Shown: positions 1 to 8,905, numbered from the stretch's first letter. The stretch: DNA of 64,000 nucleotides from Bacteroidota bacterium (GCA_023387375.1 JAEWIE010000014.1:27066-91065); one strand, 5' to 3'. Program-made: numbers and translations. Notes: generated by a model from the letters alone, not told the origin.

Positions 1-255
1 GACAGTGACACTTCGTTAATTGATCAGTACCTAACGAATGGAACTCAATCGATCCCGATTGCCCTAATCCTAAATAAAGACTATGAGGTTATAGCCCACT
101 GGGGACCTCGACCTAAACATGGATTCGAACTATTAAAAAAATTCAAAGAAAATCCAGAAGCCTATTCAAGGGACGACTTTCACAATGATCTGCAAGTTTA
201 TTATGCAAAGAACAAAGGAAAAGACGCGCTCGAGGAACTTCTCGATTTAATTTAA
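1..255 (+). CDS. Thioredoxin family protein, C-terminal part (partial)
   Basis: An open frame runs in from the left edge and ends at a TAA at 253-255, giving 84 residues; the start lies outside the window. The visible part has a proline-preceded strand (SIPIALIL) like the cis-proline strand of thioredoxin folds, followed by HWGPRP. An IP..I..L / WGPRP pattern is typical of the small bacteroidotal thioredoxin-like proteins (Thioredoxin_9 type). The CxxC region, if present, is outside the window, so redox activity cannot be judged. The next gene, a membrane-anchored TlpA-like protein, starts 19 nt downstream on the same strand, so the two are probably cotranscribed. Confidence 0.6.
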   Translation, partial: DSDTSLIDQYLTNGTQSIPIALILNKDYEVIAHWGPRPKHGFELLKKFKENPEAYSRDDFHNDLQVYYAKNKGKDALEELLDLI

Positions 256-274
256 ATCCACAAACAAAATTGCA

Positions 275-805
275 GTGAAAAAGAATTTGATTTACATTGT
301 ACTCTTAGCTGTTTTAGGTATTATCGCATTTGTACCTGGAGTAAAAGAAATATTTATGCCCGTCGCTGAAATCGAAGAGGCGGTCAAAGTAAATGACGAA
401 GACTATGACATTGTCCTCGAAGGACTCAATACCCCCGATGCAAATCTTAAAGATTTCAAGGGCAAAAAGCTCCTTTTTCTTAACTTCTGGGGAACTTGGT
501 GTGCACCTTGTAGAGAAGAATGGCCTACCATTGAAGCGCTCTACAAAAACCGTAAAGACGAAATGGATTTTGTTCTTATCGCGATGCTCGACGAAAAAGA
601 AGCCGTTTTAAAATTCATGGAAGAAAATGGATATACCGCGCCAGTGTACTTAGCCAAAAGTCCCATAACGGGCAAAATACTTCCCAAGGTTTATCCTACC
701 ACTTTCATCCTTGATAAAACAGGACGAATCTTGCAAAAAGAAACGGCAACCAAAGATTGGAACAGTGAGGAGTCCAATAAATTCATTGACAATATGCTAA
801 AGTAA
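275..805 (+). CDS. TlpA/ResA-like membrane-anchored thioredoxin
   Basis: 176 residues starting at a GTG. An N-terminal hydrophobic segment (residues 5-21) should act as an uncleaved membrane anchor and place the redox domain in the periplasm. The active site is WCAPC (C76 and C79) in an FWGTWCAPC context, and the cis-proline is in VYPTTF (P141). This is the pattern of TlpA/ResA/DsbE-type thiol-disulfide oxidoreductases that keep periplasmic cysteines, often those of cytochrome c, reduced. No cytochrome genes are nearby, so the client is unknown. It follows another thioredoxin-fold gene by 19 nt. No better in-frame ATG lies upstream of the anchor. Confidence 0.85.
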   Translation: MKKNLIYIVLLAVLGIIAFVPGVKEIFMPVAEIEEAVKVNDEDYDIVLEGLNTPDANLKDFKGKKLLFLNFWGTWCAPCREEWPTIEALYKNRKDEMDFVLIAMLDEKEAVLKFMEENGYTAPVYLAKSPITGKILPKVYPTTFILDKTGRILQKETATKDWNSEESNKFIDNMLK

Positions 806-877
806 TTTGTTGGAGATTTGATTCGTAATTAGCATTATGGAATGCATTTTGCAATTAAATTAACCTAACAACACAAA

Positions 878-1216
878 ATGAAATATTCGAAAATTGCACT
901 TATCAAGGAAGCCATTAAGCATAAGGGTTTCCTACAAAAAGTTCCAGTTATTTGGCGTATGGTTAAACTATGGAGAAAAGGAGTTTATCAGACCAAAGCG
1001 ATTGATTTAATCATTCCACTTTTAGGACTACTCTATGTGATTTCTCCTATTGATCTTATTCCAGAAATAGCAGTACCTGTCATCGGATCGTTAGACGATT
1101 TGGCTGTACTAGCCCTCATTATTCCTAAATTAATTAAAGAAATAGATAAGTTTTTACTTTGGGAAGCCATGCAGAAAGAAGGAATCACGACGATTGATAT
1201 TGAAGCGCAGAGCTAG
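878..1216 (+). CDS. DUF1232 (YkvA-like) membrane protein
   Basis: 112 residues with ATG start. The centre (residues 42-83) carries the DUF1232 signature: a hydrophobic helix ending in SPIDLIPE (56-63), then a second hydrophobic stretch with the DD pair (73-74). Proteins of this family are small and membrane-associated and have no established biochemical role. A strong intrinsic terminator follows at 1241-1269, so this gene probably ends a short transcription unit. Confidence 0.85.
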   Translation: MKYSKIALIKEAIKHKGFLQKVPVIWRMVKLWRKGVYQTKAIDLIIPLLGLLYVISPIDLIPEIAVPVIGSLDDLAVLALIIPKLIKEIDKFLLWEAMQKEGITTIDIEAQS

Positions 1217-1240
1217 AACTAAGCAAACAAAACAGAAATT

Positions 1241-1269
1241 AAACCGGCGAGTTTTCGTCGGTTTTTTTT
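1241..1269 (+). terminator. Intrinsic terminator after the DUF1232 gene
   Basis: A 10-bp stem AAACCGGCGA / TCGTCGGTTT with one G-T pair and a GTTT loop is followed by a run of eight T. The T run touches an ATG at 1270, which bears on the miaA start choice. Confidence 0.85.
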
Positions 1270-1296
1270 ATGCAAATTTTTCCTCAAATTTACGCC

Positions 1297-2229
1297 GTGA
1301 ATACTTTACTCTCCATAGTTGGAACCACGGGAATTGGGAAGACAAAACTTTCCATTGATTTAGCGAACGAGCTGAAAACAGAGATCTTCTCCTGTGACTC
1401 TCGTCAATTTTACAAGGAAATGCCCATCGGTACAGCAGCGCCCTCGAAGGAAGAACTAATGCAGGCTACTCACCATTTTATTGGACAGAGGTCTGTGTCT
1501 GAGCCCTACTCAATTGGTCAGTACGAGCATGATGCTTTAGAAGGGTTAGAAAATTCATTTAAGAAATTTCCAATTCTTATCCTTGTTGGAGGCAGCATGA
1601 TGTATGAAAAAGCGGTGTTGGAAGGCCTTCATCCTCTTCCCATGGCCGATGGCGTAAACCAAGAAAAACTGGCAGCTTTGTGGCAAGACCAAGGGTTAGA
1701 GGCTCTTCAGAAATTACTTTTAGAGCTCGATCCACTCTATTCTAGTCAAGTGGATCTTCAAAATCCACGCAGGCTACTTCGTGCGATTGATATTATCTGG
1801 CAAACCGGATCCCCTTACTCTACTCTTTTACAAGAATCAAAAGAGGCGCGCTTTTTTAACTCGATTCGAATTGGTATCAAAGCGCCTCGAGAACTAATAT
1901 ATGAGCGGATTAACCAGAGGGTGGATTCCATGATGGAAAAAGGGCTTCTGGAAGAAGTAAAATCTTTATTGCCTTACAAAGACTATCCCGCCTTACAGAC
2001 CGTGGGATACAGTGAACTTTTTCAGTATTTTGAAAACTTATGCACTTTAGAAACCGCCATAGAAGAAATTAAGAAAAACTCGAGGCGCTTTGCAAAGCGT
2101 CAACTCACTTGGTATCGCAAGGAGAATGACATTTTCTGGGTGGATCACACCCATGCCTTCGAGCAAAGCATGCAGTATTTGAAAACCCATCCTTTAGATC
2201 CTTTAAAAGCACCTCTCCAAAACGATTGA
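1297..2229 (+). CDS. miaA: tRNA dimethylallyltransferase MiaA
   Basis: MiaA adds a dimethylallyl group to the N6 of A37 in tRNAs that read codons starting with U. The P-loop GTTGIGKT is at residues 9-16 and is followed by the family motif CDSRQFYKEMPIGTAAPS; the C-terminal part has the RQLTWYRKE motif. I chose the GTG at 1297 (310 residues) because it gives an N-terminus NTLLSIVG, as family members usually begin. An ATG at 1270 would add nine residues but sits on the last T of the upstream terminator. The function is secure; the exact start is not. Confidence 0.93.
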   Translation: MNTLLSIVGTTGIGKTKLSIDLANELKTEIFSCDSRQFYKEMPIGTAAPSKEELMQATHHFIGQRSVSEPYSIGQYEHDALEGLENSFKKFPILILVGGSMMYEKAVLEGLHPLPMADGVNQEKLAALWQDQGLEALQKLLLELDPLYSSQVDLQNPRRLLRAIDIIWQTGSPYSTLLQESKEARFFNSIRIGIKAPRELIYERINQRVDSMMEKGLLEEVKSLLPYKDYPALQTVGYSELFQYFENLCTLETAIEEIKKNSRRFAKRQLTWYRKENDIFWVDHTHAFEQSMQYLKTHPLDPLKAPLQND

Positions 2230-2277
2230 GTAAAAGATCGCATCCTGCAAGTCCATGCATTATTGGAAAAAATTCAG

Positions 2278-2285
2278 TATTTTTG
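2278..2285 (+). promoter_or_regulatory. Bacteroidota -7 promoter box upstream of the thioredoxin-like gene
   Basis: TATTTTTG matches TAnnTTTG and lies 34 nt before the ATG at 2320. No clear TTG -33 box at the usual spacing was seen. Confidence 0.5.
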
Positions 2286-2319
2286 ACTTTCAAATTTACC
2301 ACTAAAACACACTTTTGCC

Positions 2320-2877
2320 ATGGCAGATACCCCTTCAAATATGCTCCCTTTAGGAACCAAAGCTCCTTACTTCGAACTTCCTAATCCATCCGCACAAGGA
2401 GAAATCCAAAGCCTTGAGCAGCTTAAAGGTGAAAAAGGAACCCTTGTTGTTTTCATGTGCAACCACTGTCCTTTTGTACTACACATTATTGACAAGCTAA
2501 CAGAACTCTATGAAGATTATCAGGGACATGGAATCGAGTTCATTGGTATTAATGCGAACAATCCTGAAAAATACCCGGCAGATTCGCCAGAAAAAATGAT
2601 TGAATTCCAGATTGATCGCCGATTTGATTTCCCTTATTTGTTTGATGAAAGTCAATCGGTTGCCAAAGCGTATGATGCAGCCTGTACTCCAGACTTCTTC
2701 TTTTTTGATGAAAAATTAGATCTCATTTACCGCGGACAAATGGACGATTCTAGACCTGGAAACAACAAAGAAATCACGGGCGAAGATTTAATCGTTGCCT
2801 TTGAAAACCTACTTGCAGGTGCCCCTCAAGAAGAGTTTCAAAAACCAAGCTTAGGGTGTGGGATCAAGTGGAAGTAA
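2320..2877 (+). CDS. Thioredoxin/AhpC-TSA-like redoxin with CNHCP site
   Basis: 185 residues. The fold region runs over most of the protein, with a redox pair C47 and C50 in the motif FMCNHCPFV, then TPDFFFFD at the cis-proline position and RGQMDDSRPGN near the end. This is a widespread cytoplasmic redoxin of the AhpC/TSA superfamily, annotated simply as thioredoxin family protein; its substrate is not known. There is no signal peptide. It is the third thioredoxin-fold gene in the first 3 kb, but it has its own -7 promoter box and is separated from the others by miaA. Confidence 0.85.
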   Translation: MADTPSNMLPLGTKAPYFELPNPSAQGEIQSLEQLKGEKGTLVVFMCNHCPFVLHIIDKLTELYEDYQGHGIEFIGINANNPEKYPADSPEKMIEFQIDRRFDFPYLFDESQSVAKAYDAACTPDFFFFDEKLDLIYRGQMDDSRPGNNKEITGEDLIVAFENLLAGAPQEEFQKPSLGCGIKWK

Positions 2878-2922
2878 GAACTCCATTCGATCTTCAAACT
2901 TTCAATCTTTTAGAGCTTTCTC

Positions 2923-3555
2923 TTAGAAATAGGGATTATACTGTTTTTCAAACCCAATGGTAGTGGACGGGCCGTGTCCACAATAAACGATCGTGTCCGA
3001 ATCTAAGGTGAAAAGCTTATGAGTAATACTATTTAGAAGTGTTTGATGATCGCCCTTATAGAGATCCGTACGACCAATACTTCCTTGAAACAGCACATCT
3101 CCACTTAAAATAGACTTATTTTCTTTTGAGTAAAACGCGACATGTCCGGGAGAATGTCCGGGTAAATGAAGCACCTCAAAGGAAACTTTGTTTAACTCCA
3201 AAACGTCCCCTTCGTTCAGCTCTTTTGTTTCTCCCTGAAAGGCTTCAAACTCAAACCCAAATCTTCTTGCATCCAAAGGATTTCTTGCAAGTATTTCTCG
3301 CTCTAGACCGTGTATGTATACTGGCACCTGATATCGATCCACGCAGGTTTGAAGACCAAGCACATGGTCAATGTGCGCATGTGTCAAAAGCACAGCCTCG
3401 ACCTTAAGATTTTGCGACTCTATATACTCAAATAACCTTTCCGTCTCTATTTGGTTACTATTTCCTGGATCTACAATCCATGCATTCGATTCCGAAGACA
3501 CCACATAGGTATTTTCTGAAAATGGGTTAAATGAGAAAGGCTCTATAGTCAACAT
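2923..3555 (-). CDS. MBL-fold metallohydrolase (glyoxalase II-like)
   Basis: 210 residues. The metal site motif THAHIDH is present (H59, H61, D63, H64), followed by the second-shell motifs LPGHSPGHVAF, LSGDVLF and the C-terminal CGHGP. These mark a metallo-beta-lactamase-fold hydrolase of the YcbL / hydroxyacylglutathione hydrolase group, but the true thioester or other substrate is unknown. I start at the ATG at 3555 (MLTIEPFSFNPF). The longer frame would start at a TTG at 3576 that is the last part of a TAGTTTTG promoter box, so it cannot be in the message. Confidence 0.88.
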   Translation of the reverse strand: MLTIEPFSFNPFSENTYVVSSESNAWIVDPGNSNQIETERLFEYIESQNLKVEAVLLTHAHIDHVLGLQTCVDRYQVPVYIHGLEREILARNPLDARRFGFEFEAFQGETKELNEGDVLELNKVSFEVLHLPGHSPGHVAFYSKENKSILSGDVLFQGSIGRTDLYKGDHQTLLNSITHKLFTLDSDTIVYCGHGPSTTIGFEKQYNPYF

Positions 3556-3573
3556 AGGTTTTGAATTGATCTT

Positions 3574-3581
3574 CAAAACTA
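3574..3581 (-). promoter_or_regulatory. -7 promoter box for the MBL-fold hydrolase gene
   Basis: TAGTTTTG on the minus strand, 18 nt before the ATG at 3555. It overlaps the alternative TTG start and so rules it out. Confidence 0.55.
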
Positions 3582-3749
3582 CTCAAATTTTCCTTACTAG
3601 CCTTAAGTAAAGGCTCATTTACTACATCAATTCAACTCACTATCGTACATGCGGTAGGGGTAAACAGCTATGCAACAAATTCAACCATAAACAATAGAAA
3701 TACAAAAGTGAAGCTCAAAGATCATCAAACATTAAGGTCATAGAACATG

Positions 3750-3763
3750 TTAACAAATGTTAA
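3750..3763. promoter_or_regulatory. Inverted repeat TTAACA-AA-TGTTAA upstream of the TonB receptor
   Basis: A perfect 6-2-6 palindrome lies 45 nt upstream of the -7 box of the receptor gene. The position would suit an upstream regulator site. No regulator gene is in the window, so this is only a candidate operator. Confidence 0.3.
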
Positions 3764-3807
3764 TGATTTGGTAATTCTAATTTAACGCTCAAGGTGGGTT
3801 TTAGAGT

Positions 3808-3815
3808 TAGTTTTG
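3808..3815 (+). promoter_or_regulatory. -7 promoter box for the phytate-locus TonB receptor
   Basis: TAGTTTTG matches TAnnTTTG, 29 nt before the ATG at 3845. It lies inside the longer frame starting at 3794, which argues against that longer start. Confidence 0.6.
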
Positions 3816-3844
3816 CGCAAGATAAAAATTTGAAAAATAGAACC

Positions 3845-6649
3845 ATGAAGTATTACGTAATTTTAATTACCACTTGTATAAGTGCTTTCTCTTTGGCACA
3901 AACTGGGGTCATCTCAGGAAAAATCATCGATGCAAGCAATCAGTTCTCTCTACCGGGTGCGACCATTAAAATTGAAAATTCAAACCGCCACACGATTTCA
4001 AATCAGAATGGTAGCTATGAATTTCTAAGTCTACCGGAAGGAACCTACACAGTCTATGTCGACTATATTGGATATACCTCAAAACCTCAGCAGGTAATCG
4101 TAACAGAAAATAAGGCCTCATCTGCTAATTTCCAGTTAGAAGCCAAATTGCATGAGTTAGAAGAAGTGGTCGTTGTAGGTGATTTTCTTCGTGGACAGGC
4201 AAATGCCCTTAACCAGCAGAAGACAAATCCGAACATCACAAACAACATTTCAGCGGATCAAATCGGACGCTTCCCAGATGCAAATGTGGGAGACGCCCTA
4301 AAACGTGTCCCAGGTATCACGATGCAAAATGACCAAGGAGAAGCCAGAAACATCATTATTAGAGGACTATCCCCTCACCTTAATTCCGTCACCTTAAATG
4401 GAGACCGAATTCCATCAGCCGAAGGAGACAATCGAAATGTTCAGATGGACCTTATTCCTTCGGATATGATTTCAACCATTCAGGTCAATAAAACACTTAC
4501 ATCCGATATGGATGCGGATGCCATTGGCGGATCCGTTAATTTGATTTTGAGAGCCGCCCCCAATATCGAGCGTATTTCTGCGACGCTAGCGGGAGGTTAC
4601 TCAGCGATTCGCGAAAAAGGTAATTACACTGCAGGATTTGTTTACGGAAACCGGTTTTTCAACAATAAATTAGGAGCCATCTTTAGCGCGTCCTATAATA
4701 ATAACAATTTCGGCTCTGACAATATTGAAGGAGAATGGAAATTAGGAGACGGCGATCAAGCGTATATTTCTGATTTCGAAATTAGAAAATACGATGTACA
4801 ACGTATTAGAAACAGCTATGCCGTTGCGCTGGATTACGAGTTCAATAAAAACAACAAACTTTTCTTTAATGCCATGTACAATCATAGATCGGATAGAGAA
4901 AACCGCTTTGCATTAGGTTATGAGCTCGATCCAATTTATGATGCAAGTGAGGCCATTATTGGGTATGAAGGCACAATGTTTAGACAGAACAAAGGAGGCA
5001 TTGGTGACGATAAAAATAAAAACACTCGCCTAGAAATTCAGAAAATGCAAAATTATTCATTGTCTGGAGAGCATTTACTAAGCCCTAGCCTAGATATGGA
5101 TTGGTCTGTGAACTACGCTTTCGCTAGTGAAAAGAAACCTAATGAGCGTTATATTGAATTTGAAAACGAGGATCTTACTCTTATGTCGGATTTGAGCAAT
5201 CCAAGAAAGCCTCTCATTACCTCTGTCGGAGAAAACCTTGCGGACTATGAGCTTGCAAGCCTCTCACAAAGTAGTGGTCTTACAGAAGAATCTGAACTAG
5301 GAGCAAGACTTAACTTCCGTTTTCCTTTCTCTGTCGTACAATCTCAGAAAGGACGACTAAGAACAGGACTTCGCCTAAGAATCAAAGACAAGGATAGAAA
5401 CAACGATTATTTTGAATACGAACCTATTAATGGGTTTAGCCTAGCAGACATCCCAACACAGTTTATTTCTGGTAAAGGATTCAACCCAGGCTCACAGTAT
5501 ATTCCTGGACACTTTGCAAGCGCCAAATTCTTAGGAGGTTTAAACCTAAAGGATTCCGCATTATTTGATTCTGAATCTGATCCTTCTGAATTCTTATCTG
5601 AAAACTTTAAAGCAAAAGAAAATATTTATGCAGGTTATATCCGTTGGGATCAAAATTTCTCGGATAATTTTTCTGCTATTATCGGTGCGAGAATCGAACA
5701 CACAGCTATCGATTACACGGGGAACTATGTGCTAGACGAAGAGGAGTTGGTGGATGAAATCAACAAGAAAAACAGCTACACCAATTTCCTACCAAGCCTC
5801 ACCCTACGTTACGATGTTCAAAATGATTTTATTTTGCGAGCTGCGCTAACCACGGCTTTGGCAAGACCGAATTACTATGGACTCGTTCCTTATGTCAATG
5901 CCATTCCAGAGGACCAAGAAATTCAAGTCGGAAATCCTGATCTGAAAGCGACTTATGCTTACAATTTCGATTTTATGGCTGAAAAATACTTTTCTTCCAT
6001 CGGGATTCTTTCTGGAGGCGTGTTTTACAAGAATTTGAAAAACTTCATCTATACGTATAGTAGCAACGGCTATTCTTCATCTGATTTCGCGACTGATTTC
6101 GCGGGTCAATCTAACCCTATTCCAACAGGCGAAAACTGGGATTATATTCAGCAAAGAAATGGCGACAATGTGAATCTCTACGGATTTGAGGTCGCATTAC
6201 AAAGGCAATTGGATTTCTTACCTGGTAAATTCCTTCAAAATTTCGGTATCTATCTAAACTATACCTACACAAAATCAAAAGCGGAGGGGATCACTAATGA
6301 AGACGGCGAAGAAAGAGCTGGGCTTGGACTACCAGGGACCGCGCCCCACCTGTTCAATACGTCGCTCTCTTGGGAAAACAAAAAATTCTCTGCTAGAGTA
6401 TCGCTCAATCACGCCTCAGACTATCTTGATGAACTGGGAGGAGAATCTGCTGAAGACCGTTATTATGATAAACAAACTTTCTTAGATGCGAATGCGTCCT
6501 ATAAAATAAACCGTAATTTCAGAATTTTCTTAGAAGCCAACAACTTAACCAATCAACCCCTTCGCTACTACCAAGGTATTTCCTCTCGCACTATGCAAGC
6601 AGAATACTACCAGGTGCGATTTAATTTAGGCGTAAAATTAGATTTCTAA
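3845..6649 (+). CDS. TonB-dependent outer-membrane receptor (phytate/phosphate locus)
   Basis: 934 residues. A signal peptide (residues 1-19, ending SLAQ) is followed by a CarboxypepD_reg-like domain (about 20-105), a plug domain with GRFPDANVGDALKRVPGI and IIIRGLSPHLNSVTLNGDR (about 145-230), and a 22-strand-type beta-barrel ending in phenylalanine (KLDF). It imports a ligand across the outer membrane using TonB energy. The next two genes are a secreted acid-phosphatase-like protein and a beta-propeller phytase, so the ligand is probably a phosphorylated compound or its product; this is inference from context. No SusD partner is present. The ATG at 3845 was chosen because it opens the signal peptide and lies after the promoter box. 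Confidence 0.9.
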   Translation: MKYYVILITTCISAFSLAQTGVISGKIIDASNQFSLPGATIKIENSNRHTISNQNGSYEFLSLPEGTYTVYVDYIGYTSKPQQVIVTENKASSANFQLEAKLHELEEVVVVGDFLRGQANALNQQKTNPNITNNISADQIGRFPDANVGDALKRVPGITMQNDQGEARNIIIRGLSPHLNSVTLNGDRIPSAEGDNRNVQMDLIPSDMISTIQVNKTLTSDMDADAIGGSVNLILRAAPNIERISATLAGGYSAIREKGNYTAGFVYGNRFFNNKLGAIFSASYNNNNFGSDNIEGEWKLGDGDQAYISDFEIRKYDVQRIRNSYAVALDYEFNKNNKLFFNAMYNHRSDRENRFALGYELDPIYDASEAIIGYEGTMFRQNKGGIGDDKNKNTRLEIQKMQNYSLSGEHLLSPSLDMDWSVNYAFASEKKPNERYIEFENEDLTLMSDLSNPRKPLITSVGENLADYELASLSQSSGLTEESELGARLNFRFPFSVVQSQKGRLRTGLRLRIKDKDRNNDYFEYEPINGFSLADIPTQFISGKGFNPGSQYIPGHFASAKFLGGLNLKDSALFDSESDPSEFLSENFKAKENIYAGYIRWDQNFSDNFSAIIGARIEHTAIDYTGNYVLDEEELVDEINKKNSYTNFLPSLTLRYDVQNDFILRAALTTALARPNYYGLVPYVNAIPEDQEIQVGNPDLKATYAYNFDFMAEKYFSSIGILSGGVFYKNLKNFIYTYSSNGYSSSDFATDFAGQSNPIPTGENWDYIQQRNGDNVNLYGFEVALQRQLDFLPGKFLQNFGIYLNYTYTKSKAEGITNEDGEERAGLGLPGTAPHLFNTSLSWENKKFSARVSLNHASDYLDELGGESAEDRYYDKQTFLDANASYKINRNFRIFLEANNLTNQPLRYYQGISSRTMQAEYYQVRFNLGVKLDF

Positions 6650-6721
6650 ATCCAATAATTTAGGAAGCTAAACCTCACTAAATCAACGCTGTGAGCTTTA
6701 GTTTCATTTATACAAACTACT

Positions 6722-7729
6722 ATGATCCATTTAAGAATACCAAGTACTTTCTTCTTTTTAATTTTCACCCTTTTTACGTCTATAAAGGCGCAGACACCTT
6801 TTGAATCTGAAAAACAAACAGGCTACAAAGGAAATAACATCCCTAGCCTCACCTATAATGAGGATAGCTTCAGCTTTCTAGTTCTAGGCGACTTTGGTCG
6901 TGTGGGAGATTATTATCAAAAAGACGTTGCTAGAGAATTAGGACATGCGGCCGTGGCTCTAGATGCAGAATTCATCGTTTCCGTTGGGGATAACTTCTAC
7001 CCTAATGGAGTGCAAAGCACACAAGATTACCACTGGATTTCTTCCTTTGAATCTATCTACACCGACCCTAGCCTCTATATGGATTGGTATGTGGCTTTAG
7101 GAAACCACGACTACCGTGGAAATGTTCAGGCGCAACTTGATTACTCGAACGTTAGCAGAAGATGGAATATGCCTAGTCGATATTACAGCAAAACCTTCGA
7201 ACTTGAAGACGGAGATAAACTTTTGCTGGTGGTTATGGATACTAATCCTTATATTGACGATTACCACCAGTCCCCAGAAAAGTACGATGGAATCCTAAAG
7301 CAAGATACACTCAAACAAACCAAATGGTTAGAACAAACTTTAGGAACCACCGATAAATCTATTAAATGGAAAATAGTGGTTGGACACCATCCCTTATACA
7401 GCGGCGGAAAACGCAAGACTGACGAAAACACCCTTCTTTTTGAAAAGAAGTTTGCCAAACTCTTCGACCGCTATAAAGTAGACGCTTATATCACGGGACA
7501 TGAACACGATTTACAAATCATAAAACCGAAGGGCAGGTACACTACACAATTCTTATCCGGCGCCGCTAGTGAGGTTCGCCCCACAGGAACGCGAGAAGGG
7601 AGTATTTTCGCAGCAGCGGAAAGCGGCTTTATGACTTTCTCCATTAAAGAAAACAAACTTTTAGTTCAAACGCTGAAAGCAAGTAAAGACGGAGCAAGCG
7701 TTTTATATAAACATGAAATAAATAAATAA
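6722..7729 (+). CDS. Secreted metallophosphatase, purple acid phosphatase type
   Basis: 335 residues with a signal peptide (about 1-24, ending IKAQ). The dinuclear-metal motifs of calcineurin-like phosphatases are in order: GDFGR (D57), SVGDNFYPNG (D90, N91), GNHDYRGN (N128, H129), GHHPLYSGG and GHEHDLQ. The order and spacing, and a tyrosine after GDN, fit the small tartrate-resistant / purple acid phosphatase type. It probably hydrolyses phosphomonoesters in the periplasm or outside the cell. It lies 72 nt after the TonB receptor gene and 64 nt before a phytase gene, all on one strand, so the three likely form one unit. Confidence 0.88.
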   Translation: MIHLRIPSTFFFLIFTLFTSIKAQTPFESEKQTGYKGNNIPSLTYNEDSFSFLVLGDFGRVGDYYQKDVARELGHAAVALDAEFIVSVGDNFYPNGVQSTQDYHWISSFESIYTDPSLYMDWYVALGNHDYRGNVQAQLDYSNVSRRWNMPSRYYSKTFELEDGDKLLLVVMDTNPYIDDYHQSPEKYDGILKQDTLKQTKWLEQTLGTTDKSIKWKIVVGHHPLYSGGKRKTDENTLLFEKKFAKLFDRYKVDAYITGHEHDLQIIKPKGRYTTQFLSGAASEVRPTGTREGSIFAAAESGFMTFSIKENKLLVQTLKASKDGASVLYKHEINK

Positions 7730-7793
7730 ATAGAGATTTTTTTAAGGGCTACAAGTCCAATTAAAAATCTTACTAATCAATAAAATTAGACAA

Positions 7794-8867
7794 ATGAAAA
7801 CGACATTTTTGCCACTTTTAGCATTTGGACTTTTTGCAATTTCCTGCGCTAGCAAGTATGCACCGATTGCAGAAGATGCCCTTCGCGCGAGCGCAATCAC
7901 ACAGCCCACACCTAATGACACCGACGATCCTGCGATCTGGATTCATCCAACGGACGCCTCAAAAAGCCTTATCGTGGGAACGGATAAGGAAGACGGAGGA
8001 GGACTATACGTTTACGATCTTGATGGAAAAATAGTAAATAAATTCATCGGTATGCAGCGCCCAAACAATGTGGACATTGCCTACGGACTATTTATCAAGG
8101 GTGTGAAGACGGATATTGCAGTCACTACAGAACGCAACGAGAAACGTCTTCGTGTCTTTTCACTTCCAGACTTAAAACCCATCGATAATGGGGGCATTCC
8201 TATTTTTGAAGGAGAAATGGGTGAAGAGCAGCGTGATGGAATGGGCATTGCGCTCTACACCAAAAACCAAGGTCTTCCAACTAGTGAAATCCATGCAGTT
8301 GTAGGTCGAAAAACAGGTCCATCTGGTACCTACCTATGGCAATATAAGCTCTCGGCTGATGCAAGTGGTGTTGTCACCGGAGAAGTCATCCGAAAGTTTG
8401 GAAACTACAGTGGAATAAAAGAAATTGAAGCCATAGCAGTCGATAACGAGTTAGGTTATATCTATTACTCGGATGAGGGTGCTGGCGTTCGAAAGTATTA
8501 TGCGGATCCTGAGAAAGGAAATAAAGAGCTTGCATTCTTTGCACAAAACGATGCAAAAAGAGACCACGAAGGAATTGCAATTTACAAGACTGATAAAACA
8601 AAAGGGTATATCTTGGTTTCCAATCAGCAGAATAACACCTTTTTAATTTACAAAAGAGAAGGTTCGTCTTCGAATCCTAATGAACACGTACTTTTCGCAG
8701 ACATTCCTGTTTCTACAATTGAATCCGATGGAGCGGATGCAACTAGTGTAAATCTAGGATCTGCCTATCCAGAAGGTATTTTTGTTGCGATGAGCAACGG
8801 CAATGTCTTCCATATTTACGATTGGAGAATTTTGCAAAAAGAAATAGACAAAGCTGAACAGAAATAA
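7794..8867 (+). CDS. Beta-propeller phytase, lipoprotein
   Basis: 357 residues. A lipoprotein signal ends in the lipobox AISC (C18). After it come the beta-propeller phytase hallmarks: NDTDDPAIWIHP (41-52), GTDKEDGGGLYVYDLDG, RPNNVDI, EIEAIAVD and HEGIAIY, which carry the calcium- and phosphate-binding acidic residues. The enzyme would remove phosphates from myo-inositol hexakisphosphate in a calcium-dependent way at the cell surface. The protein is close to the usual family length. It closes the locus with the TonB receptor and acid phosphatase and is followed by a terminator. Confidence 0.92.
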   Translation: MKTTFLPLLAFGLFAISCASKYAPIAEDALRASAITQPTPNDTDDPAIWIHPTDASKSLIVGTDKEDGGGLYVYDLDGKIVNKFIGMQRPNNVDIAYGLFIKGVKTDIAVTTERNEKRLRVFSLPDLKPIDNGGIPIFEGEMGEEQRDGMGIALYTKNQGLPTSEIHAVVGRKTGPSGTYLWQYKLSADASGVVTGEVIRKFGNYSGIKEIEAIAVDNELGYIYYSDEGAGVRKYYADPEKGNKELAFFAQNDAKRDHEGIAIYKTDKTKGYILVSNQQNNTFLIYKREGSSSNPNEHVLFADIPVSTIESDGADATSVNLGSAYPEGIFVAMSNGNVFHIYDWRILQKEIDKAEQK

Positions 8868-8874
8868 GCCACAA

Positions 8875-8905
8875 AAAAAAGATCCGCAAGTACCGGATCT
8901 TTTTA
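8875..8905. terminator. Bidirectional terminator between phytase and hemH
   Basis: AAAAAGATCCG and CGGATCTTTTT form an 11-bp stem with a 7-nt loop, with T runs on both strands. It can end the phytase unit, and perhaps hemH from the other side. Confidence 0.8.
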
